From assembly GCA_964537685.1 (NCBI GenBank), contig CAZICM010000096.1:1-24006 (forward strand): a stretch of DNA of 24,006 bases, given 5' to 3'. A program made the translations under genes and the position numbers. Every line of letters begins with the position of its first letter. The stretch's first letter is position 1. This document shows positions 1 to 7,155 of the stretch, one piece after another. The notes under the pieces are model-generated. The model ran no database searches. It saw only the letters and a list, made by a program, of their open reading frames with translations, and had not been told where the DNA came from. Origin of the DNA: CAZICM01 sp964537685 (GTDB taxonomy: Bacteria; Myxococcota_A; Polyangia; Polyangiales; Polyangiaceae).

Positions 1-203
1 ACGCGAGCGGGCTGGTGATGGAAGTCGGAGGGCTCATGACACACGGCTCGGTTGTGGCTCGCGAGTACGGTATTCCGGCCGTCGTATGCGTGCCCGATGC
101 GACGGTGAAGATACGGACAGGCCAGCGTATTTTGGTCGATGGCAATTCGGGCTTTGTGCAGATCCTAGAGGACGCTTGCAATACGGCGGAGGGTGCGCAA
201 TAG
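1..203 (+). CDS. PEP-utilising enzyme, C-terminal mobile (phospho-histidine) domain, 5' partial
   Basis: The reading frame is open from the left edge (first full codon at base 3) to a TAG at 201-203. The visible piece is a complete PEP-utilising mobile domain: a GG-x-M-T-H-G-S segment containing the phosphoryl-carrying His, then AREYGIPAVV and a VDG..G.V.IL ending. In this family the His shuttles phosphate between an ATP-grasp domain and a substrate site. The protein ends right after this domain. That matches rifampin phosphotransferase-like enzymes, where the His domain is C-terminal, and not PEP synthase, where a TIM barrel follows. The substrate cannot be told because the upstream domains lie outside the window. 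The DJ-1-like gene starts 8 bp downstream and is probably co-transcribed. The family is clear; the subfamily is inference. Confidence 0.85.
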   Translation, partial: ASGLVMEVGGLMTHGSVVAREYGIPAVVCVPDATVKIRTGQRILVDGNSGFVQILEDACNTAEGAQ

Positions 204-211
204 CGATCGTC

Positions 212-778
212 ATGGGCAATAAAAAGGTTCGCGCCCTGGTTTTTCTCGCCGAGGGTGCCGAGGAAATGGAACTGGTCATTGCCGTGGATGTTCTGCGGCG
301 GGCCGGCGTGGATGTTGTCGTTGCCGGCCTTTCGGGCGCTATGGCCGTGCCTTGTAGCCGCGGCGTCCATATCGCTCCTGATATCGCGCTTTCCGAGGTG
401 GACGGCACGTTCGATGCAATTGTGCTTCCAGGCGGAAAAGGCGGTGCGAATCGCCTTGCCGCATCTCCCGCCGTCGGCGAATGGCTTCGTTCTCAAGCCA
501 GCGCAGGACGCACCGTTGCGGCCATTTGCGCGGCTCCCATCGCGCTCCGGGCTCACGGCGTCTTTCCGGGCCGCCGCATGACCTGCCATCCTTCGGTCAA
601 CGATATTGTGTCCGCGCACGGCATCCTGACGGACGGCGCCGTGGTTGCGGATGGCGTCCTGATAACAAGCCAAGGGCCTGGAACATCGTTTGCGTTTGCG
701 TTTGCGCTTGTAGAGCGGCTATGCGGGCGGGCGGTGGCCGAGCAAGTGCGTGCGCCTATGATGTTTCAAGATGGATAA
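212..778 (+). CDS. DJ-1/PfpI family protein (DJ-1-like, 188 aa)
   Basis: This is a 188-residue single-domain flavodoxin-like protein, essentially the length of human DJ-1 (189). The conserved residues fall at the same positions as in DJ-1: Glu18 in the GAEEME motif, nucleophile-elbow Cys106 in AAICAAP, and His126 in TCHPS. The LPGG motif at 72-75 and the QGPGT motif near the C-terminus are also typical. The family includes protein and metabolite repair enzymes (glyoxalase or deglycase activity), redox sensors and chaperones, so the exact reaction is not predictable. The ATG at 212 is chosen because the protein then begins directly at the first beta strand. The frame is open further upstream, but that part overlaps the preceding gene and looks non-protein-like. 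A GGAGGG at 188-193 is rather far (18 nt) for a good ribosome binding site. Confidence 0.9.
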   Translation: MGNKKVRALVFLAEGAEEMELVIAVDVLRRAGVDVVVAGLSGAMAVPCSRGVHIAPDIALSEVDGTFDAIVLPGGKGGANRLAASPAVGEWLRSQASAGRTVAAICAAPIALRAHGVFPGRRMTCHPSVNDIVSAHGILTDGAVVADGVLITSQGPGTSFAFAFALVERLCGRAVAEQVRAPMMFQDG

Positions 779-839
779 ATGATTAAGACAGCGGCTTTTT
801 TGGAATAAGACTCTTTTGTGGGCTGGGCTATCATGCCTA

Positions 840-868
840 TTGAAATTGAAGACGCGCGGTGATGTAAG
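840..868 (+). promoter_or_regulatory. candidate sigma70-type promoter upstream of the hybrid kinase
   Basis: In the 147-bp gap between the DJ-1-like gene and the kinase gene, TTGAAA (840-845) and TGTAAG (863-868) are separated by exactly 17 bp. They match 5/6 and 4/6 of the -35 and -10 consensus. A start of transcription near 875 would leave a leader of about 50 nt before the GTG at 926. Such matches arise by chance fairly often, so this is a weak prediction. No terminator hairpin was seen in this gap. Confidence 0.25.
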
Positions 869-925
869 TGTGAATGCGTTGTTCGTTCATTTTGTGCGTC
901 GTTCGCACGCCATAGTCTGGGCTTT

Positions 926-3900
926 GTGAGTACGAATTCATCGCCAGATGGGTCCCGCGCGGAAACCCCCTTTCAGTCCATTGAGATCCTCAAAGACGCG
1001 CTCTCAGCGATGCTGCACGGTGCGCTGATTTGCGATACTGCGGGGGCTGAGCTTCGTATTTTGTATGCCAATCCGGCGATATGTGAGCTCAGTGGCTATG
1101 CAGCGGAAGAATTGATCGGGCGGGATTTTTTCAGTCTTCAGTCCGATGATCCGGCACTTGGACGCAGCAGGCTGACATCGGCTGATTTGGGAGGGGGTTC
1201 TCCGGCTCAGCGCGACATGTCTCTGGAGCGCAAAGGAGGGCCGGCTCTGCTGATCCGCCTGTCCGTCTCTCCGGTGAAAGCCGATAAAATCGATCAAATT
1301 GATAACAAATCTCTTGTTATTGTTCAAATTCATTCGTCCGAGCTCATAGGACAGAGGCAACTCGCTGAAGATCAGCAGCCAAACGTTCATGTTGTATTGC
1401 ATAGTATTGACGATGTACTCTGGTCGTCGACGCCCACCGGCAATACAACCTATATGAGCCCCAATATTCAGCGGCTGCTGGGATATTCCGCGAGCAGCCT
1501 ATGCGGACACGCCAGCCGCTTTGCCGAACTCGTCTTTCCCGACGACTTAAGCCGCCTGCAGGCTCTCTACGGCGATCGCTTCGATTTTACGGATACCCTC
1601 GATGTAGAATTCCGGATCCGCCGGGCCGATGGCCAATGGCGCTGGATGCGCGATCGCGCGAAGGTCATCCGGAATGCGCAGGGCAAGGCCGTCCGCTTGG
1701 ATGGCGTCATGACCGATATCACCGAGCAAAAAAACAAAGAAGACGCCTATCGCAGCCGGGATGAGCGTTCGTTTTTGGGCGGGGATAATGTTCCAAACAG
1801 CGCCGTGTACCAATTGGCCGAGACGCCCGATGGCCGCAAATACATGCCTTATGTCAACAGCGGTATCGAACAGGTCACAGGCATTTCCGCCGCCGAACTT
1901 ATGGCCGACGCGGGCATTATTTACGATTGTATTCTCGATGAAGACCGGGAACGGGTCTTAAATGCCGAGGCGCTTTCCCGCGATCGGTTGACGGTATTCG
2001 ATTGTGAATTCCGCGCCCGCTCACCCAAAGGAGGCGTGCGCTTTTTGCATTTCAGGGCTCAGCCAAGGCGATTGCCGGGCGGCACGACCATTTGGGAGGG
2101 AATTGCCATCAATGAAACCGATCAGCGGGAGGCCGAGGATAGGCTTCGCCGGAGCGAATCTCTGCTCCGTCAGGTTTCGCGCATGGCAAAAGTCGGCGGC
2201 TGGGAAGTCGACAGAATTCATCGTATTCCATATATATCCGATGAAGTTTATAAAATTCTTGAGCTGGGGCCTGAGCTGCGGCCATTATCGCTGAAAGACG
2301 CATTAAAATTCTGCCCCAGGGACGCGCGGGTGAAGATCTGCAATGTCCTGCGAAAAACAATGGAGCAGGGCGTGCCTTTCGAGCTCGATATTCCCATTGA
2401 AACACGCATGGGTCATCTGCGCTGGGTAAGGGTGCACGGCGAGGCGGAATCGGGGAAAGACAGGTGGGTGAGGCTTCGGGGCGCGGTGCAGGATATCACT
2501 GCGGATCGGGAGCTCGAGGAAGAGCTTCGCAAGCTGTCGCATATCGCCAAGCGCACAACCAATGCGGTGGTGGTGACCGATGCCCTGGGCGTGATTGAAT
2601 GGGTGAACGAAGGGTTTACCCGGATTTCAGGCTTCACGGCCGACGAGGTAAAAGGAAAAACGCCCGAGCTCGTGGTGAGCGGCTTCGAGCGCGATCCCGC
2701 AACCGTCGAATTTTTATGGCGGAAAATTCACCGCGGCGAAGGCTTCAGAACCGAGTTTCTCAATCGCGACAGGACCGGAAGGCAGTATTGGGTTCAGGTC
2801 GAGGTCCAGCCTATTTTTAATATTGATGGTAATGTCTGCCAATTTATTTCAATTGCTCAGGATATTACCGATAGAAAAGTTGCCGAGGAAGAATTGCGCA
2901 GGAGTGCCGAGGAGCACCGTACAATTCTTTCGAATCTACAGAATTATGTTCATAAACTCACGCGGGCGCCGGATGGGCGGCTTTTGTATGTATTCAGCGA
3001 AGGGCGGCTGGCGGGCGAGTTCAAGGCGACCATGGCGGATGTTGCGGGAAAGACGCCTGTGGAGTGCTTTGGCGAGGCGCTGGGCTCGCATTTGCAGGCT
3101 CAATACGAGCGGGCCATCGCCGAAGGCGCGAGCATTGCAGAAGAAATCGAAAATGGGGGCCGCTGGTTTTATCAAATTGCTTCACCACTCTATCAAAATG
3201 GACGAGTGGAAGGCGTCATTGCATCGGGCATCGAGATTACCGCAAAAGTGCTTGCCGAGCGCGCGAGGGCGAAGCTGGAAGAGCGCCTCTTGCTCACTCA
3301 AAAGTTAGAGAGCTTAGGTCTTCTGGCGGGCGGCATTGCCCACGATTTCAACAACTTGCTTGTGGGTGTGCTCACCGAGGCAAGCGCGGCCGTGGAAGAA
3401 TTGCCGCCTGATTCGCCGGTTGCCGATACCCTGCGCAAGATTGAGGCGACGGCCCGGCGCATGAGCGATCTCACCAAGCAACTCTTGGCCTATGCGGGCC
3501 GGGGCACGCTGGTCACCGAAAAGCTCGATCCCAATCGCCTCGTGGCCGAGATGCTGGGCCTGCTCTCCAGAAGCGTCGATAAGGCCGCCCATTTGACCGT
3601 TAAACTATCCAATGAAAACGCATTGGTCGAAGCCGATCCGACCCAGCTCCGGCAAGTGATTATGAATCTGGTGCTCAATGCATCCGATGCGCTTTCTGGG
3701 GCACCCGGTGAAATTCGGGTTCGATCGTATGTAGAGCATGGTCAAATGGGTGGGCGCCAAGACGTGGGAAGCGCGCCTGCCACTGGATATTGGATTGTGG
3801 AAGTATCCGACACGGGCTGCGGCATGGATGCGGAGACGCAGAAGCGGATTTTCGATCCCTTTTTTACGACGAAGGCTGCGGGCCGGGGCCTTGGTTTATC

Positions 3901-4435
3901 GGCGGTTCAAGGCATTGTGCGAAGGCTCAAAGGCCGCATCGATGTGGAGAGCGAGCCGGGAGAGGGCTCGACATTCCGCTTGGTCGTGCCTCTGTGCGCG
4001 GGGTCGGAAAGAAGGGCGGATACCCATCCTGGTTCAGCGCCCGTACAGCGGCCGCTGCGGGTTCTTTTGGCCGATGATGAAGAGCTTGTGCGCCATACCG
4101 TTAAAAGGTTATTGGAGCGGCGCGGTTTTTCAGTGACCACCGCGCGCGACGGCGCCGAGGCGCTTGCATTTTTCGTTTCAGCGGCCGATCCATTTGATTT
4201 GGTCATTTTGGATGTGACGATGCCGCGCTTGGGCGGGCACGAAGTGCTAAAGGAAATTCGTGCAAAACGTCCGGATGCCCGTGTCATTCTAGCGAGTGGG
4301 TATACCGAGCACGAGCTTTCGGATGAACAAGGGCATGGCGGCGCGGATGGCTTTTTGGAAAAGCCTTTTTCCAGGGAACAGCTCGATCAGGTTATCAAGT
4401 CCGTTCTCGAGCGGGTTTCGGTGCGGACGCAATAA
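926..4435 (+). CDS. multi-PAS hybrid sensor histidine kinase with C-terminal receiver
   Basis: This 1169-residue protein shows no signal peptide or membrane segment, so it is probably a cytoplasmic sensor. About six PAS-like units can be seen, several ending in a D-I-T-x-x-K/R type linker: roughly 25-138, 150-268, 293-400, 408-530, 539-655 and 664-775. Next comes a HisKA domain with H-box AHDFNNLL (phospho-acceptor His806). An HATPase_c domain follows with an N-box (NLVLNASDAL, about 914-923), a G1 box DTGCGM starting at Asp962, and an FDPFFTTK...GLGL F/G2 region. The C-terminal receiver (about 1041-1165) has paired acidic residues in ADDEE, phospho-acceptor Asp1096, Ser1124 in place of the usual Thr, and Lys1146. 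The start is a GTG at 926 without a clear ribosome binding site. No DNA-binding partner is adjacent, so the output pathway is unknown. This core (AHDFNNLL plus fused receiver) is typical of myxobacterial orphan kinases. Confidence 0.95.
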   Translation: MSTNSSPDGSRAETPFQSIEILKDALSAMLHGALICDTAGAELRILYANPAICELSGYAAEELIGRDFFSLQSDDPALGRSRLTSADLGGGSPAQRDMSLERKGGPALLIRLSVSPVKADKIDQIDNKSLVIVQIHSSELIGQRQLAEDQQPNVHVVLHSIDDVLWSSTPTGNTTYMSPNIQRLLGYSASSLCGHASRFAELVFPDDLSRLQALYGDRFDFTDTLDVEFRIRRADGQWRWMRDRAKVIRNAQGKAVRLDGVMTDITEQKNKEDAYRSRDERSFLGGDNVPNSAVYQLAETPDGRKYMPYVNSGIEQVTGISAAELMADAGIIYDCILDEDRERVLNAEALSRDRLTVFDCEFRARSPKGGVRFLHFRAQPRRLPGGTTIWEGIAINETDQREAEDRLRRSESLLRQVSRMAKVGGWEVDRIHRIPYISDEVYKILELGPELRPLSLKDALKFCPRDARVKICNVLRKTMEQGVPFELDIPIETRMGHLRWVRVHGEAESGKDRWVRLRGAVQDITADRELEEELRKLSHIAKRTTNAVVVTDALGVIEWVNEGFTRISGFTADEVKGKTPELVVSGFERDPATVEFLWRKIHRGEGFRTEFLNRDRTGRQYWVQVEVQPIFNIDGNVCQFISIAQDITDRKVAEEELRRSAEEHRTILSNLQNYVHKLTRAPDGRLLYVFSEGRLAGEFKATMADVAGKTPVECFGEALGSHLQAQYERAIAEGASIAEEIENGGRWFYQIASPLYQNGRVEGVIASGIEITAKVLAERARAKLEERLLLTQKLESLGLLAGGIAHDFNNLLVGVLTEASAAVEELPPDSPVADTLRKIEATARRMSDLTKQLLAYAGRGTLVTEKLDPNRLVAEMLGLLSRSVDKAAHLTVKLSNENALVEADPTQLRQVIMNLVLNASDALSGAPGEIRVRSYVEHGQMGGRQDVGSAPATGYWIVEVSDTGCGMDAETQKRIFDPFFTTKAAGRGLGLSAVQGIVRRLKGRIDVESEPGEGSTFRLVVPLCAGSERRADTHPGSAPVQRPLRVLLADDEELVRHTVKRLLERRGFSVTTARDGAEALAFFVSAADPFDLVILDVTMPRLGGHEVLKEIRAKRPDARVILASGYTEHELSDEQGHGGADGFLEKPFSREQLDQVIKSVLERVSVRTQ

Positions 4436-4517
4436 TTCAAGCGTCTGCCGTGAATAAAAAAGCTTTGATTTTGCCCGCTTGACGGCACGGATATTCATTG
4501 CTCCGATGGCATTGGCT

Positions 4518-4522
4518 GGAGG
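4518..4522 (+). promoter_or_regulatory. ribosome binding site that sets the VWA lipoprotein start
   Basis: GGAGG lies 10 nt before the ATG at 4533. It favours that ATG over the in-frame TTG at 4479 and ATG at 4506, which have no such site. The resulting N-terminus is a short basic segment followed by a hydrophobic stretch, as expected for a lipoprotein signal peptide. Confidence 0.55.
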
Positions 4523-4532
4523 TCTTAGGCGT

Positions 4533-5765
4533 ATGGCGAAATTGAATGTTGGGAAGGCATTTGCTGCGGCGGCCTTGTCCGCGGTTGGAATCATGTTTGC
4601 CGTTGCGGCGGGCGCGTGCTCGGCCGAGGGCAACAACGGGGGCGACACTTCAAATTCCGGAACGAATGGCGCGGGCAGTTCCGGCGGCAATGACGATGGA
4701 GGTCTGTTCGGGTCATCCAGTGGTGTTGGCCAGGACGGCGGTTTTATTGACGGCGGCTGTGCATCGAGCCAATCGAAAGCGCAGCAAGTGCCGCTGGATA
4801 TGTATATTATGCTCGATCAATCGGGTTCCATGTCGGATGCCGCGGGCAATTCGACGAAATGGGAAGCCACGGTGGCCGCATTGAAAGCATTTTTCCAACA
4901 GCCCGAGGCGGCGGGCATTGGTGTTGGGATTCAATATTTCCCATTGACTTCGAGCATGCAGTGTCCGGTTTCCTGCGCGACGGACGCGGATTGCGGCGCT
5001 TGCGGTCCTTGTGTTCCTTTCTTCGGAATTTGCGCTGGAGCGGGCGGCGGCGATAGCTGCAATGTCGACGATTACGCCAAGCCCGAAGTTGAAATCGCAC
5101 CTTTGCCTGGTGTTTCGGCGGCGCTGAACATGTCATTGGCCAATCATTCGCCGAGCGGAGGCACCCCGACCTCTGCGGCCTTGGATGGCACGATCAAGCA
5201 TGCAAAAGACTGGGCAATTGCCCATCCCGATCACGTCGCGGTGGCGGTTTTTGCGACCGACGGCGATCCATCGAGCTGCGACACCGATTTGGCGACCATT
5301 AACGCGATTGCGGCGGCGGGCGCGAATGGCGTGCCCAAGATTCTGACCTTTGTTATCGGCGTTGGAAGCTCGCTCAACGCATTGAATGGAATTGCGGCGT
5401 CGGGCGGAACGAATCAAGCGTTCTTGGTCGATGCCAATGCCAATGCGACCCAGCAATTCCTCGACGCAATGAATGAGATCCGGGGAAGCGCGCTGGCGTG
5501 CGCCTATTTAATTCCTCAGCCCGCGATGGGCGAGCTCGATTATGATGCAGTGAATGTGCAATACCTTCCAGTTGGAGGCCAGCCTGAGCTTATTCCCAAG
5601 GTTGAAGGGAAACAGCAATGTCCAGCGAGCGGAAAGGCTTGGTATTACGATAACAACGCGACGCCGAAGCAGATTATTATGTGCGATGCCGCGTGCGAGG
5701 CGATTAAGATGGATAAAGATGGCGAGGTGAGCGTTATTTTTGGCTGCAAGACGATCGTGAATTAA
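4533..5765 (+). CDS. secreted VWA-domain lipoprotein with Cys-rich insertion
   Basis: This 410-residue protein starts with a lipoprotein-like signal peptide ending in AAGAC (Cys29). It is followed by a low-complexity Gly/Ser/Asn linker to about residue 70, typical of surface-tethered myxobacterial proteins. A von Willebrand factor A domain follows: the MIDAS metal site is visible as DQSGSMS (Asp95), a GGTPT loop carries the Thr ligand, and FATDGDP carries the last Asp. The VWA domain is interrupted at about residues 144-180 by a Cys-rich stretch containing DADCGACGPC, suggesting a disulfide-bonded loop outside the cell. VWA proteins of this kind bind protein or surface ligands in a metal-dependent manner; the ligand here is unknown. 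The upstream gap (4436-4532) shows no convincing promoter. The gene converges with the DUF1552 gene across only 22 bp and no terminator is visible there. Confidence 0.85.
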   Translation: MAKLNVGKAFAAAALSAVGIMFAVAAGACSAEGNNGGDTSNSGTNGAGSSGGNDDGGLFGSSSGVGQDGGFIDGGCASSQSKAQQVPLDMYIMLDQSGSMSDAAGNSTKWEATVAALKAFFQQPEAAGIGVGIQYFPLTSSMQCPVSCATDADCGACGPCVPFFGICAGAGGGDSCNVDDYAKPEVEIAPLPGVSAALNMSLANHSPSGGTPTSAALDGTIKHAKDWAIAHPDHVAVAVFATDGDPSSCDTDLATINAIAAAGANGVPKILTFVIGVGSSLNALNGIAASGGTNQAFLVDANANATQQFLDAMNEIRGSALACAYLIPQPAMGELDYDAVNVQYLPVGGQPELIPKVEGKQQCPASGKAWYYDNNATPKQIIMCDAACEAIKMDKDGEVSVIFGCKTIVN

Positions 5766-5787
5766 TCAATTCGAAGATATATTCAAT

Positions 5788-7140
5788 TTATCCCAAAAGC
5801 CCTGCAAGCGGCCCCGAGCCTGCGTCCCCGAAGCTCCCGATATTTTGTCCCATCGCTTGAGCCATCGAAACAAATAGTTTTCCGTGGCGCTCATAACCAT
5901 AGGAAAGCAGCCTTCCCGTGGAAATGGCGCCTCCCGCCCGGCCTGCCAATACAAAAGGCATGTCATCATGTAAATGCGTATTTCCATCGCAGACCTCGGT
6001 GCACAGAAGCACAAGCGATGTATCCAGCATCGTTCCATCGGTATCGGGCGTATTTTTTAATTGCTGGAGCAGATAGGCGAATTGGCTTACCCACCATTTG
6101 CATTGCTGCACAAAGGCTTTGAATTCGGGCTTATTGTAATCGTGGCTCGCACCGTAATGAGAAGCCTGGTGGCTGCGCATATCGAAATTGGGGTTGTACA
6201 TTTCGGTCCCGGGAAAGCGGCTCATAATGAGCTCGCTGGTATGCTGCGAAGCCTGAATGGTGCCCACCTGGGTAAGCCCGCAAGCCATTGCAAGCACCAT
6301 TAAATCGATTTGCGCCTTTAAAATGGCTGGGAATTTAGCCGGATCGTACAGCTCTTGATCGGAAAACCCCGAGGTATCGACGGCCGGATTATCGCAGGAC
6401 ACCACGGGCATAATGCCTTCGCCCTTAATGCGCTTTTCGACTTCGCGCAGCGATTCGAGATGCATATCGAGCTTTTGTTTTTCGGTCGTCCCCAGCGAGC
6501 TTTGAAGCGCCTGCAAATCGCCGAGCATGCCGTCGATGATGCTGACCTTGATCGGATCGGGCATACCGCCCGGAGCCGGCCCAGAAGCGCCTCCAAAGAG
6601 CAAATCGAAGGCTTTTCGGGGATTGTCCTCGGGGGTGATGCTTTGGCCCGCGCTTGGATAAGAGATGTGTTTATCGCCCGAGGCATTGTTTTGATTGGCC
6701 ATCGCGCCCAGGTACAAATGCCTAAATGGCGCATTGGCGCCCGCGGTGCGGGCCAAAAATTGATCGATCGATTCTCCGTAGCCGCCGTCCACGGCCGTCA
6801 AGAGTTTTTTCGCGCCGCCTGGATGGCTTCCCGAATCGGTGCCGCCCATGGACAGGCCATTGATAAATACGCAATCGTCTTTAAACGCCGAAAGCGGCTG
6901 AAGCACCTCGGATAAAGAAAAATTCGATCCTGATCCAGTGCAATGCCATAGAGATGTCTCTCCATTTTGGCTGATGCCTGGAACACCATCGGGGAAGTAA
7001 AAGAAAATAACGCGCTTGGCAATTCCTCCCGCGGCCTTGCTTTCGGCCGGTTTTAGCAATTGATAAAAAGGAAGCGCAAGCCCCGCCGCGCCCATGCCAG
7101 CCAGCATATTTCGGCGTGAAATTCGTCCGTGGATTTTCAT
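5788..7140 (-). CDS. Tat-exported DUF1552 family protein
   Basis: This 450-residue protein begins with a twin-arginine signal (SRRNML, Arg9-Arg10, then a hydrophobic stretch ending near AESKAAGG), so it is predicted to be exported folded. The mature part fits DUF1552: an early FYFPDGVPG segment, NGLSM, a GGSHPGGAK-like His loop (here TDSGSHPGGAK), ESIDQFLA, and a C-terminal LLCTEVCDGNTHLHDDMPF region. The family has no established reaction. It is almost always encoded beside a DUF1592-type cytochrome, as here, where the partner ends 13 bp upstream. An AAGGAG ribosome binding site 9 nt before the ATG overlaps the partner's stop codon, so the two are very probably one transcript. Joint action in the periplasm with the cytochrome is an inference from gene pairing. 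Confidence 0.88.
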   Translation of the reverse strand: MKIHGRISRRNMLAGMGAAGLALPFYQLLKPAESKAAGGIAKRVIFFYFPDGVPGISQNGETSLWHCTGSGSNFSLSEVLQPLSAFKDDCVFINGLSMGGTDSGSHPGGAKKLLTAVDGGYGESIDQFLARTAGANAPFRHLYLGAMANQNNASGDKHISYPSAGQSITPEDNPRKAFDLLFGGASGPAPGGMPDPIKVSIIDGMLGDLQALQSSLGTTEKQKLDMHLESLREVEKRIKGEGIMPVVSCDNPAVDTSGFSDQELYDPAKFPAILKAQIDLMVLAMACGLTQVGTIQASQHTSELIMSRFPGTEMYNPNFDMRSHQASHYGASHDYNKPEFKAFVQQCKWWVSQFAYLLQQLKNTPDTDGTMLDTSLVLLCTEVCDGNTHLHDDMPFVLAGRAGGAISTGRLLSYGYERHGKLFVSMAQAMGQNIGSFGDAGSGPLAGLLG

Positions 7141-7149
7141 GATGGCGCT

Positions 7150-7155
7150 CTCCTT
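7150..7155 (-). promoter_or_regulatory. ribosome binding site of the DUF1552 gene, overlapping the upstream stop codon
   Basis: Read on the minus strand this is AAGGAG, 9 nt before the ATG at 7140. Its first two bases are shared with the TAA stop (7156-7154) of the DUF1592-type gene. This supports both the chosen start and translational coupling of the pair. Confidence 0.6.

Noticed and set aside
4436..4532. TTGACG at 4479-4484 as a -35 element for the VWA gene
   Set aside because: The hexamer at 17 bp spacing (TCCGAT) is a poor -10 match, so no promoter was called.
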